Below are positions 1 to 5,825 of a stretch of 5,825 nucleotides of DNA, in pieces. Under the pieces are notes generated by a model that was not told where the DNA came from, did not search any database, and worked only from the letters and a program-made list of their open reading frames with translations. How positions within the stretch are numbered: position 1 is the first letter of the stretch; every line of letters begins with the position of its first letter. Source of the stretch: Bacilli bacterium (GTDB taxonomy: Bacteria; Bacillota_I; Bacilli_A; RF39; UBA660); contig JAQVDA010000049.1 in the NCBI GenBank assembly GCA_028698535.1, positions 1 to 5,825 on the forward strand, given 5' to 3'. A program made the position numbers and the translations under genes.

Positions 1-1
1 G

Positions 2-475
2 TTAACCCAAAATATTAAGAAGGGGTTTGAAGAATATATAAATAATCCCTATTTAAAAAATGAAATAGAAACGAATTATGAGATGCTAAAAATTGATATA
101 TCAGAATTAGATGCTGAATTAAAATTAATAGCAGATAATGCTGAAAATAAAACAATAGTTGTTTCAAGTGATTTATTCCTATTTTTAGAAAAATATGAAT
201 TCAATGTTATTTCTTTGCAAGAGGATAAAATAACAGATAAAAAAATAGCTGAAGTAAAAGATTTAATTAATAAGAAAAAAATAGATTATATATTTATTAA
301 ACCAGATGAAAAGTTAAATCAAACAATTAATTCTTTTGTTAAAGATTATAAGTTAGAAACTTTAACTTATAAGACTGCTGTTAATTTATTAGAAGAAGAA
401 AGATATGAAAAAATTAACTTTATTGATATCATGAATTATAATATAGATTTGTTAAAGAGAGAATTGTATCAATAG
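2..475 (+). CDS. Metal ABC transporter substrate-binding protein (ZnuA/TroA family), 3' part only
   Basis: The reading frame is already open at the first bases, so this is the last 157 residues of a longer gene, not a protein starting at the internal ATG at 83, which has no convincing ribosome binding site. The pattern matches the C-terminal half of cluster A-I solute-binding proteins (ZnuA, TroA, PsaA): a linker helix around LTQNIKKGFEEYI, the NKTIVVSSDLFLFLEKYEF strand-helix, then KIDYIFIKPDEK, and a final helix IMNYNIDLLKRELYQ like the usual 'Y...M..NL..L' end. Known members are lipoproteins outside the membrane that hand Zn or Mn to an ABC permease. Oddity: where the family usually has TSHDAF (His ligand) or TSEGCF (Glu), this protein has VSSDLF. 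The later Asp-containing segment (DPLG-like) reads YKTAVN. It may be a divergent paralogue with another substrate or with reduced metal binding. Family assignment is fairly secure; the substrate is not. Confidence 0.8.
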   Translation, partial: LTQNIKKGFEEYINNPYLKNEIETNYEMLKIDISELDAELKLIADNAENKTIVVSSDLFLFLEKYEFNVISLQEDKITDKKIAEVKDLINKKKIDYIFIKPDEKLNQTINSFVKDYKLETLTYKTAVNLLEEERYEKINFIDIMNYNIDLLKRELYQ

Positions 476-558
476 GCTTTTTATTTTAAATAATAGTTAC
501 CTATAGTATATTAATAATCGTATAAGAATTTAGGATAAGAGTATAAAGTTAATGATAT

Positions 559-590
559 GAAATAAAAATATGACAATCTAAGATTTGTCA
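559..590 (-). terminator. Possible rho-independent terminator for the recombinase transcript
   Basis: Read on the - strand, TGACAAATCT pairs with AGATTGTCA (one bulged base, one-base loop at the top). It is followed by the T-rich run ATATTTTTATTT. This fits a weak intrinsic terminator for transcripts coming from the insertion sequence. The stem has few G-C pairs, so efficiency is doubtful. The first arm overlaps a perfect TTGACA, so the same bases may instead be, or also be, a -35 box. Confidence 0.4.
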
Positions 591-591
591 A
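586..591 (-). promoter_or_regulatory. Outward-facing -35 box (TTGACA) near the IS right end
   Basis: A perfect consensus TTGACA is read on the - strand, pointing out of the element. No good -10 hexamer lies 15-19 bases further along in the inserted form (the sequence there is T-rich, around TTTTTAT). Several IS110-family elements are known to assemble a promoter across the joined ends of the excised circle, with the -35 supplied by the right end. The partner would be the TAGAAT at 2133-2138. This is inference from position and orientation. Confidence 0.4.
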
Positions 592-639
592 GGTTAAATT
601 TTTATGATATTATATCCATGACAAAAACACACGAAATAA

Positions 640-660
640 TCAAAATTTTTAAAAATTTGA
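640..660. repeat. A/T-only imperfect palindrome
   Basis: TCAAAATTTTT is followed by AAAAATTTGA; the arms are complementary apart from one extra A. It lies in the non-coding right part of the insertion sequence, about 55 bases beyond the recombinase stop codon. It may be a structural feature of the element end or a by-product of AT-rich composition. No function can be assigned. Confidence 0.35.
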
Positions 661-714
661 ATATAATGTGTTAATGTTAAAATATGTAATATATAAACAG
701 TTGTGGTGAACTGC

Positions 715-1920
715 TTACATATTAATATTGTTTCTCTTGCATTCTGAAAGAATACGACGTAATAATTTCGTGGTGCAAGATATTACAGCAACGTAATGAT
801 GCTTACCTTCATTACGTTTTTTTCTGTAATAAAGTAAAATATCATTTTCTTTATTATTTCTAGATGCAAACATAATAATATTTTGAATGGTATTGAACAA
901 TATTCTTCTAATATACTTGTTGCCCGTTTTAGAAATATGCCCTTTAACATTAAGTGAAGAACCTGATTGCTTAATGCTGGGATCTAATCCACAATAAGCA
1001 GTTAATTCTTTAATGTTGTTAAATCTATTAATGTCTTTTAATTCAGCTATAATTAAAGCAGTAGTAACTTCTCCTAAACCATAAATAGAATTGATGGTTT
1101 CAAATAAGTAACACCTTTTAGCCTTATCTATAAGTTTTTCTTTAACACTTTCTAATTCTTGTAATTGAAATTTTAAAAGTTTGGTAGTTCTAACTAAATT
1201 ATTAACAATTTCGTCATCTTTGGAAACAGAAGGATAGCTTATACGGGCAGTTTCTTTAATTAAATTAGCTTTCTTAAAATAATGACTTTCGTGTCTACCA
1301 TTTAATTTAGCCATAAAATTAGTTAAACCATCAATTCTAGTATCTTTGATAATATCAGCATGTGGGTATTTTTCAATAAAAGATAAAGAAGTATTAGAAT
1401 AAATAAGAGAACCTTTAAATAACTTCTCATATTCAGGGAAAGTTAAATTCACTAAACTTTTGAATCTGTTTTTCAAGTTAGTATTTAATTCAAGAATATA
1501 AGCATATTGCCTAGATAAGGCGTTTAAATTTAAATAGTATTGTTCTTGATCTTCATAATGTTTAACTCTACCAGAAAAACATAAATCAGCCAAATTAAAA
1601 CAGTCCTGCTTATCAGTTTTAGTTTTACGAAGATTACGCTTATGCATAGCCGTATGTAGAGGGTTGATAATTTGAATAGTATATAAAGTGTTTTCTTTAA
1701 AAAATCTTTTTACTGGTCTATGAAAGTCAGCAGTTGATTCCATGAAGACATTTAAATCTTCATAATAGATATTAAACCTTTCAATCCTTTCTTGTAAATT
1801 TTTAAAATCAATCAAAGTATGATTAATTTCGTATGGTTCAATTAGAACTTCACCACAAGAACTAATTAATGAAACCATACTTTTGTTTTTAGCCACATCA
1901 ATGGCTAGTACTTGTTTCAT
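715..1920 (-). CDS. IS110-family DEDD recombinase (transposase)
   Basis: This 401-residue protein catalyses excision and insertion of its element; family members work with a bridge RNA that pairs with donor and target DNA. The N-terminal RuvC-like DEDD domain shows D8 (LAIDVAK), E61 (MESTADFH), and D103 and D106 (KTDKQD). A helical middle region (about 125-265) follows. The C-terminal Transposase_20-type domain has a helix-hairpin-helix-like segment (INSIYGLGEVTTALIIAEL, 276-294) and TAYCGLDPSIKQSGSS, where S319 is the likely position of the catalytic serine, then GNKYIRRIL. Length is normal for the family. The start at 1920 is chosen because AAAGGAG stands 7 bases upstream (1928-1934, - strand). 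The open frame runs 28 codons further back, but those bases are the structured RNA region and have no binding site. The gene converges on the metal-transport gene and diverges from the restriction operon. Confidence 0.93.
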   Translation of the reverse strand: MKQVLAIDVAKNKSMVSLISSCGEVLIEPYEINHTLIDFKNLQERIERFNIYYEDLNVFMESTADFHRPVKRFFKENTLYTIQIINPLHTAMHKRNLRKTKTDKQDCFNLADLCFSGRVKHYEDQEQYYLNLNALSRQYAYILELNTNLKNRFKSLVNLTFPEYEKLFKGSLIYSNTSLSFIEKYPHADIIKDTRIDGLTNFMAKLNGRHESHYFKKANLIKETARISYPSVSKDDEIVNNLVRTTKLLKFQLQELESVKEKLIDKAKRCYLFETINSIYGLGEVTTALIIAELKDINRFNNIKELTAYCGLDPSIKQSGSSLNVKGHISKTGNKYIRRILFNTIQNIIMFASRNNKENDILLYYRKKRNEGKHHYVAVISCTTKLLRRILSECKRNNINM

Positions 1921-1927
1921 AATGAAA

Positions 1928-1934
1928 CTCCTTT
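1928..1934 (-). promoter_or_regulatory. Ribosome binding site of the recombinase gene
   Basis: AAAGGAG on the - strand lies 7 bases before the ATG at 1920. It is the deciding evidence for this start over the longer open frame reaching 2004. Confidence 0.8.
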
Positions 1935-1941
1935 CGTATAT

Positions 1942-2126
1942 GCGATTGACTCTTTTGAACCTCTTACTCCTCATCACGCATGTGATATAGATATAAAACC
2001 TCACAATCTCAAACTAGGACAATAAAAAGAAAAGAGCTAGGCCGTCATTTTTATGGATACAAGACCCGTGTTACAATTCGCCTCAACTCAATCGCGATTT
2101 TTCATCTATTTCATATGAAATAGATG
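1942..2126 (-). ncRNA. Candidate IS110 bridge RNA
   Basis: The non-coding region upstream of an IS110 recombinase is where bridge RNAs are encoded. Here it is richer in G+C than its surroundings and foldable. On the - strand, GCGATTGA (2095-2088) is exactly complementary to TCAATCGC (1949-1942), closing a 154-nt domain. Inside, TTTGA and TCAAA can close a second stem-loop. Its tip is the hairpin ATCAC-ATGC-GTGAT (1986-1973), with unpaired flanks on both sides like the internal guide loop of known bridge RNAs. A 5' hairpin (2126-2103) comes first, just after a TAGAAT box. The total of about 185 nt resembles the 177 nt of the IS621 bridge RNA. Start, end and guide assignment are inferred by eye. 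A plain leader structure controlling recombinase translation is the main alternative. Confidence 0.55.
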
Positions 2127-2132
2127 AAAAAT
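2097..2132. repeat. Perfect 36-bp palindrome
   Basis: Eighteen bases are followed at once by their exact complement, centred on CATATG (2112-2117), with outer ends ATTTTT and AAAAAT. A separate 10-bp palindrome, AATCGCGATT, overlaps its edge (2090-2099). It lies inside the insertion sequence, just downstream of the TAGAAT box, so a transcript from that box would begin within it and could form a tight 5' hairpin. The order is T-run, arms, then A-run on both strands, which is the wrong polarity for an intrinsic terminator. Extrusion as a DNA cruciform or binding of a dimeric protein are other options. Confidence 0.85.
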
Positions 2133-2138
2133 ATTCTA
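2133..2138 (-). promoter_or_regulatory. -10-like box (TGG-TAGAAT) near the IS left end
   Basis: On the - strand TAGAAT, one mismatch from TATAAT, is preceded by TGG, giving an extended -10 form. No good -35 is found at 16-18 bases upstream in the inserted state. Placed at the left end and facing inward, it could pair with the TTGACA at 586-591 when the ends are joined in a circle; with the CTAA-based ends the spacer would be 15 bases. It would drive the candidate bridge RNA and the recombinase. Confidence 0.4.
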
Positions 2139-2143
2139 CCATA

Positions 2144-2170
2144 AACTAATGGATTAATCACTCATTAGTT
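2144..2170. repeat. Dyad overlapping the mod promoter -35 box
   Basis: AACTAATG (2144-2151) and CATTAGTT (2163-2170) are exact inverted repeats separated by 11 bases, which include the small palindrome GATTAATC. The right arm runs into the -35 box of the restriction operon promoter, a position where a bound repressor would block transcription. The left arm may lie inside the insertion sequence, depending on where its end falls. No candidate regulator gene is seen in the window. Confidence 0.4.
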
Positions 2171-2197
2171 CACAAGTAGAATTATACGTGATATAAT
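2169..2197 (+). promoter_or_regulatory. Promoter of the mod-res operon
   Basis: TTCACA (2169-2174, one mismatch from TTGACA) and a perfect TATAAT (2192-2197) are separated by 17 bases. TGA directly precedes the -10, giving an extended -10 element. Transcription would start near 2204, leaving a leader of about 23 bases that contains the ribosome binding site AAGGGTGG (2215-2222) four bases before the ATG of mod. This is the best promoter in the window. Confidence 0.75.
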
Positions 2198-2226
2198 TAA
2201 AGTAGTAAAGATTTAAGGGTGGTAAA

Positions 2227-3918
2227 ATGAAAACAACTAATTTATCAAAGTTAAAAAGAGAAAAAATGCTTAATACATTAAATGAAATTAAAAAAAAAAT
2301 TTCTGATGATTCTATTTTAAACAATTTAACATTAATAGAGAATGAACTAAACAATAAAAAATATGGTTTAATTTGGGAAGAACACCAGGAAAGAGTAGAT
2401 TGGGAACTACAAACTCAAATTCCTGTTTTTGAAAATGTTAAAAATAAAGAAATATATAATGATAAAGACAAGCATTATAATTTTTTATTAGAGGGAGACA
2501 ATCTACACAGCTTATATTTACTTGAAAAAACTCATAAAGGTAAAATTGATGTTATTTATATTGATCCGCCTTATAATACGGGTGCTAAAACTTGGAAATA
2601 TAATAATAATTATGTTGATAAGAATGATTTATTTGCTCATAGTAAATGGTTAAGTATGATGAATAACCGACTTGTTATTGCAAAAAAATTACTATCTGAT
2701 AACGGAGCTTTGATATGTTCAATTGATGAAAATGAATTGTGCTCTTTAGGGTTATTATTAAATGAAATTTTTGGAGAAGGTTATGAAATTCATCCAATAA
2801 CTATTGTTCATAATCCTAGAGGTATTCAAGGGAAAAATTTTTCTTATACACATGAATATGCATATTTTGTTTTTAAAAGAGGCGAAAAAGTTATCGGGAA
2901 TAGGAAGATAGAGCCTGAAAAAATAGATTGGAGTAATTTGAGAAATTGGGGCGGAGAAAGCTCTAGGTATGATGCTAAAAATTGTTTTTATTCAATTATT
3001 GTGGATGGGACTAATATTATAGGTTTTGGAGATGTATTAAACGATGAAATACATCCGAAGCAATCTGAATATGTGGATGGGAAATTATATATATATCCAA
3101 TTGATAAACAAGGTGTAGAAAGAAAATGGCGATATGCCCGTCAAAGTGTTGAAAAAATCAAAGATTTATTAAAAGTAGAAATAAAAGATGATAGAGCTGA
3201 AGTATATTTAGGCAAAAATTTTGCACCATATAAAACTGTTTGGGTTGATCCTAAATATGATGCAAATGAATACGGAAAAAAGATGTTAAATAATATTGTT
3301 ATTGGTAATAATTTTGAGTACCCAAAATCTTTATATAATGTATATGATTGTCTTTATGCAATAATTGCAACCAACAAAAATGCAATAGCACTTGATTTCT
3401 TTGCCGGTTCAGGAACTACTGCACAAGCAGTTTTAGAACTTAATAAAGAAGATGGTGGCAACAGACAATTTATTTTATGCACTAATAATGAAAATAATAT
3501 TTGTGAAGATATAACTTATCAAAGAATAAAAACAGTAATTACTGGAAAAAGAAAAGATGGTAGTATATATTCTGAAGGTATACCAGCTAATTTAAAATAT
3601 TTTAAAACCTCTTATATTCCTAGAATAAATAATGAAAAAGAAAATCTGCATAGTAATTTGCTTGTTAATATTAAAAATTTAATTGAACTTGAAAACGGTA
3701 TAAATATAGATGATAAAAAAATTAGAGTTTATTTAAATGAAAACGAGCTCGATCAATTTTCTAATAACGAAAACGACTTAAAGAAATGTGAAATTATATA
3801 TATTTCTTCTGATGTATTACTTACAGGAGAACAAGAACAAAAATTTAGAGATAATAATATAGAAGTATTTATTATTCCCGAATACTATTTTGAAGATGAA
3901 ATAATGGAGGTATTATAA
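2227..3918 (+). CDS. mod: Type III restriction-modification system, Mod subunit (adenine-N6 DNA methyltransferase)
   Basis: This 563-residue enzyme transfers a methyl group from S-adenosylmethionine to N6 of adenine in its recognition site, and it gives the Mod-Res complex its sequence specificity. Motif order is beta-class, as in Type III Mod proteins: the region FLLEGDNLHSLYLL (86-99), the catalytic DPPYNTG (113-119), and near the C-terminal side the SAM-binding LDFFAGSGTT (389-398). The stretch between them, roughly 190-360, should hold the target recognition domain. The first 60 residues are charged and helical. The length is a little under the 640 or so of EcoP15I Mod but all motifs are present. 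The ATG at 2227 is supported by AAGGGTGG just upstream and a strong promoter. The stop overlaps the next start (TAATG), so translation is probably coupled to res. An A10 tract lies at codons 22-25. The recognition sequence cannot be read from the protein. Confidence 0.93.
   Translation: MKTTNLSKLKREKMLNTLNEIKKKISDDSILNNLTLIENELNNKKYGLIWEEHQERVDWELQTQIPVFENVKNKEIYNDKDKHYNFLLEGDNLHSLYLLEKTHKGKIDVIYIDPPYNTGAKTWKYNNNYVDKNDLFAHSKWLSMMNNRLVIAKKLLSDNGALICSIDENELCSLGLLLNEIFGEGYEIHPITIVHNPRGIQGKNFSYTHEYAYFVFKRGEKVIGNRKIEPEKIDWSNLRNWGGESSRYDAKNCFYSIIVDGTNIIGFGDVLNDEIHPKQSEYVDGKLYIYPIDKQGVERKWRYARQSVEKIKDLLKVEIKDDRAEVYLGKNFAPYKTVWVDPKYDANEYGKKMLNNIVIGNNFEYPKSLYNVYDCLYAIIATNKNAIALDFFAGSGTTAQAVLELNKEDGGNRQFILCTNNENNICEDITYQRIKTVITGKRKDGSIYSEGIPANLKYFKTSYIPRINNEKENLHSNLLVNIKNLIELENGINIDDKKIRVYLNENELDQFSNNENDLKKCEIIYISSDVLLTGEQEQKFRDNNIEVFIIPEYYFEDEIMEVL
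2290..2299 (+). repeat. A10 homopolymer near the 5' end of mod
   Basis: Ten consecutive A bases encode three lysines and the first base of I25. A change of one base during replication or transcription would shift the frame early in mod and stop the methyltransferase. Phase-variable Type III mod genes are known, usually with longer tandem repeats. In DNA this rich in A, a run of ten is not far from chance expectation. Confidence 0.6.
3906..3910 (+). promoter_or_regulatory. Ribosome binding site of res
   Basis: GGAGG lies within the last codons of mod, 7 bases before the ATG at 3918. With the one-base overlap of stop and start it fixes the res start and supports translational coupling in one operon. 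Confidence 0.8.
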
Positions 3919-5825
3919 TGCAAGGTATTAAACTAAAAGATTTTCAAATAAAAACAGTTAATAAACTATTAGATTATACAACTGTTGGCGATAAAAAAGA
4001 AGTTTTATTACAAGCACCTACTGGGGGTGGTAAAACTATTATCTTACTTTCTTATATAGAAGAATATCTAAAAGAAAATAAGAACACAGTATTTGTTTGG
4101 CTTACCCCAGGTAAAGGAGATCTTGAAGAACAAAGTAATGAAAAAATGGGGAAATTTTTACCAAAACATTCTACTAAATTTATTCAAGAAGTTTTACTAC
4201 AAGGATTTGACGCTAAAGATACTGCTTTTATAAACTGGGAAACAATTACTAAAAAAGGAAATAATGCTTTAAAAGAAACAGAGAGAAAAAATTTATTTGA
4301 ACGCATCCGTGAAGCTCATAATAAAGGTTTAAATTTTATTGCTATCGTTGATGAAGAACATATAAATAAAACTATTAAAGCAGAAGCTATTATCGAATAT
4401 TTAGAGCCAGAATATGTTGTAAGGGTTAGTGCTACTACTAAAACGAACAAAGAAGCTGCTTTTATAGAGGTAAATGAATTAGATGTAATAGCTGAAGGTT
4501 TAATTACAAGAGCTTTATACATTAATGAAAATGTATCAAATCAAGATATACTTAGTAATGAACATGAATATTTAATTGACTTAGCACTTAATAAAAGAAA
4601 AAGCATTAGAAAAGAATATGATAAAAAAGGTCTTAGAGTAAATCCACTTATAATTATTCAAGTACCTAATAATTCAGATGACTTAATTAAACAAATAGAA
4701 AAAATACTAAAAACTAAAGAATATACTTATGATCACGGTAATCTTGCTATATGGCTTGCTGATAGAAAAGAAAATATTGAAAATATAGAAGATAATTTTG
4801 CTCAACCTTCTGTTTTAATAATGAAACAAGCAATTTCGACTGGCTGGGATTGTCCACGGGCAAAAATTTTAGTAAAATTAAGAGAAAATATGAGTGAAGA
4901 TTTTGAAACGCAAACTTTAGGTAGAATTAGAAGAATGCCAGAAGCCCATCATTATGATAATATTCTACTTGATAATTGTTATCTATATACTTTTGATGAA
5001 AAATATGAAGAGACAGTAAGACAAGAACTTGGAAATAATGCTGCGGATTCTAAAGTTATATTTCTAAAAAATGAATATAAAGAATTTTCGTTAATTAAAG
5101 AAATAGCCAGTAGTGAATATGATGGTTTTGATGATAGACAAACATTTGCGATTTTACATCAATACTTTATAGATAAATATAAATTAACAACAAGTAAAAA
5201 AAATAATCAAACTATTTTAGAATCACGTGGTTATAAGTTTAAAGATACTATTGAAAGTAATATAGTTCAGGATAAAATAATTAAGATACATTCAGATGAG
5301 TTTGAATCAGCTAATAGAATTAGAGTTGAGTCATCAGTTACTACTAGTAAAAATGGTTTTGAACTTAGATATTCCATTGGAATAATATCTTCAAGAATTG
5401 GAATAAGATATGATCGTACTAGATTAATGCTAGAGCGAATGTTTTTTAAAGGCAAACTGTTTACTAAAAAGTTTGTTAATTTATCTTTGATTGAGTTTTA
5501 TGCTTTTGTAATAAATAATGAAAGTCTTTTAAAACATGATTTCCATGAAGCTGTTTCTCAGAAAGCAAGGCAACAAAAAATGGATCTAGAGGAAGTGAAA
5601 ACGGTAAAATGGAGCTTTCCACAACAAAATTATATTAAGTATGACAAAACAATGAAAGATACAGAAATATATAACAAAAATGTATATATTGAATATCCGA
5701 GTAGTACTATTAAATCAACAAGTGAGAGGTTATTTGAACATTTTTGTGAAAACAATAAAAATATAAAATGGTTTTATAAAAATGGAGACAAAGCAGCAGA
5801 GTACTTTTCAATAGTTTATGTAGAT
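3918..5825 (+). CDS. res: Type III restriction-modification system, Res subunit (SF2 helicase/endonuclease), 3' end outside window
   Basis: The frame is open from the ATG to the last base (636 residues). Res subunits use ATP hydrolysis to communicate along DNA and cut when complexed with Mod. Helicase motifs appear in order: LKDFQIKTV (6-14), the Walker A APTGGGKT (33-40), Walker B VDEEH (144-148), motif III SATT (171-174), AISTGWDCPRAKIL (305-318, motif V), and QTLGRIRRMPE (332-342, motif VI with the arginine finger). Box II is DEEH instead of DEAH. The C-terminal part (about 380-636) links to the nuclease. The visible end, E603 and the run WFYKNGDKAAEYFSIVYVD, looks like the beginning of a PD-(D/E)xK nuclease; the PD and D/ExK residues would lie just past the window. 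Family assignment is strong. Whether the nuclease is intact cannot be judged. Confidence 0.92.
   Translation, partial: MQGIKLKDFQIKTVNKLLDYTTVGDKKEVLLQAPTGGGKTIILLSYIEEYLKENKNTVFVWLTPGKGDLEEQSNEKMGKFLPKHSTKFIQEVLLQGFDAKDTAFINWETITKKGNNALKETERKNLFERIREAHNKGLNFIAIVDEEHINKTIKAEAIIEYLEPEYVVRVSATTKTNKEAAFIEVNELDVIAEGLITRALYINENVSNQDILSNEHEYLIDLALNKRKSIRKEYDKKGLRVNPLIIIQVPNNSDDLIKQIEKILKTKEYTYDHGNLAIWLADRKENIENIEDNFAQPSVLIMKQAISTGWDCPRAKILVKLRENMSEDFETQTLGRIRRMPEAHHYDNILLDNCYLYTFDEKYEETVRQELGNNAADSKVIFLKNEYKEFSLIKEIASSEYDGFDDRQTFAILHQYFIDKYKLTTSKKNNQTILESRGYKFKDTIESNIVQDKIIKIHSDEFESANRIRVESSVTTSKNGFELRYSIGIISSRIGIRYDRTRLMLERMFFKGKLFTKKFVNLSLIEFYAFVINNESLLKHDFHEAVSQKARQQKMDLEEVKTVKWSFPQQNYIKYDKTMKDTEIYNKNVYIEYPSSTIKSTSERLFEHFCENNKNIKWFYKNGDKAAEYFSIVYVD

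Larger units (their letters stand above)
476..714. other. Intergenic stretch holding the right end of the IS110 element
   Basis: No plausible coding frame is seen here. The left part (476 to about 577) is probably chromosomal sequence downstream of the transporter gene; no clear terminator follows that gene. The right part is probably the 3' non-coding end of the insertion sequence. It contains a hairpin at 571-590, an A/T-only imperfect palindrome at 640-660, and a short hairpin at 698-713 (stem CAGTT/AACTG, 6-base loop) immediately after the recombinase stop codon. The junction between chromosome and element cannot be fixed from one copy. Confidence 0.6.
578..2149 (-). mobile_element. IS110-family insertion sequence, apparently complete (ends approximate)
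   Basis: The element consists of a full-length IS110 recombinase gene on the - strand, a long structured non-coding region upstream of it and a shorter one downstream, about 1.57 kb in total, a normal size for the family. Members of this family lack clear terminal inverted repeats and often leave little or no target duplication, so the ends are hard to see. I placed them at a CTAA found on both sides (578-581 and 2146-2149; TTAG in element orientation). One copy would be the shared core left by recombination. That match is short and could be chance; the ends may be off by 15-20 bp. The element lies between a transporter gene and a restriction-modification operon and breaks neither. There is no frameshift, so it may be active. 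Confidence 0.6.

Noticed and set aside
83..85. ATG at 83 as the start of the transporter gene
   Set aside because: The frame is open upstream to the window edge with family-like sequence, and no ribosome binding site is present; the gene is cut by the window.
1921..2004. Longer start for the recombinase (28 extra residues)
   Set aside because: No ribosome binding site precedes it, the added residues do not look like the family N-terminus, and the bases belong to the structured RNA region. AAAGGAG fits the ATG at 1920.
2097..2132. Palindrome as a bidirectional intrinsic terminator
   Set aside because: On both strands the T-run precedes the stem and an A-run follows it, the reverse of what termination needs.
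2154..2354. 66-codon open frame on the - strand over the mod start
   Set aside because: It is antisense to the well-supported mod gene and its promoter, with a low-complexity hydrophobic product and no binding site.
3913..3925. One-base overlap of mod and res as a frameshift fusion
   Set aside because: Both genes have complete family features at this border and res has its own GGAGG; TAATG overlaps are ordinary in coupled operons.
4316..4522. 68-codon open frame on the - strand inside res
   Set aside because: It lies antisense to the conserved helicase region and shows no initiation signals.
5267..5455. 62-codon open frame on the - strand inside res
   Set aside because: It is antisense to res, with no initiation signals or recognisable product.
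1..5825. CRISPR arrays, tRNA or rRNA genes
   Set aside because: No regularly spaced direct repeats and no cloverleaf or rRNA-like segments were seen on either strand.

Overview
The window is strongly AT-rich, about the composition of a low-GC Bacillota genome (Clostridia or a relative). It uses the standard code: TGG is the Trp codon and no TGA interrupts a gene. The ribosome binding sites are of the AGGAG/GGAGG type. I would not name a genus from this sequence.

Layout, left to right. (1) Positions 2-475 hold the 3' end of a gene for a ZnuA/TroA-type metal-binding lipoprotein of an ABC transporter (+ strand). Its N-terminal half lies outside the window, and two usual metal-ligand positions appear to be substituted. 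(2) From about 578 to 2149 there is an apparently intact IS110-family insertion sequence. Its 401-residue DEDD recombinase is on the - strand (715-1920). The roughly 230 bp upstream of the recombinase start looks like a structured RNA gene: an 8-bp long-range stem closes a 154-nt domain, preceded by a hairpin made of a perfect 36-bp palindrome. This is the position and architecture expected of an IS110 bridge RNA. A perfect TTGACA near the right end and a TAGAAT near the left end, both facing the same way, could form one promoter only when the element circularises. (3) A short promoter region (2144-2226), with a dyad overlapping its -35 box, leads into (4) a Type III restriction-modification operon on the + strand. 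It contains mod (2227-3918, a beta-class adenine-N6 DNA methyltransferase) and res (3918 to the window end, an SF2 helicase/translocase whose nuclease domain is cut off by the window). The two genes overlap by one base (TAATG).

How they work together. Mod and Res form one complex: Mod recognises and methylates the site, and Res hydrolyses ATP and cuts unmethylated DNA such as phage DNA. The insertion sequence sits between a core transport gene and the defence operon and is transcribed away from the operon. It has not broken any recognisable gene here. The most interesting parts are the candidate bridge RNA with its split promoter, the perfect palindrome at its 5' end, and the ligand-poor ZnuA relative. 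Exact element ends, RNA boundaries and promoter activity are inferred, not shown.
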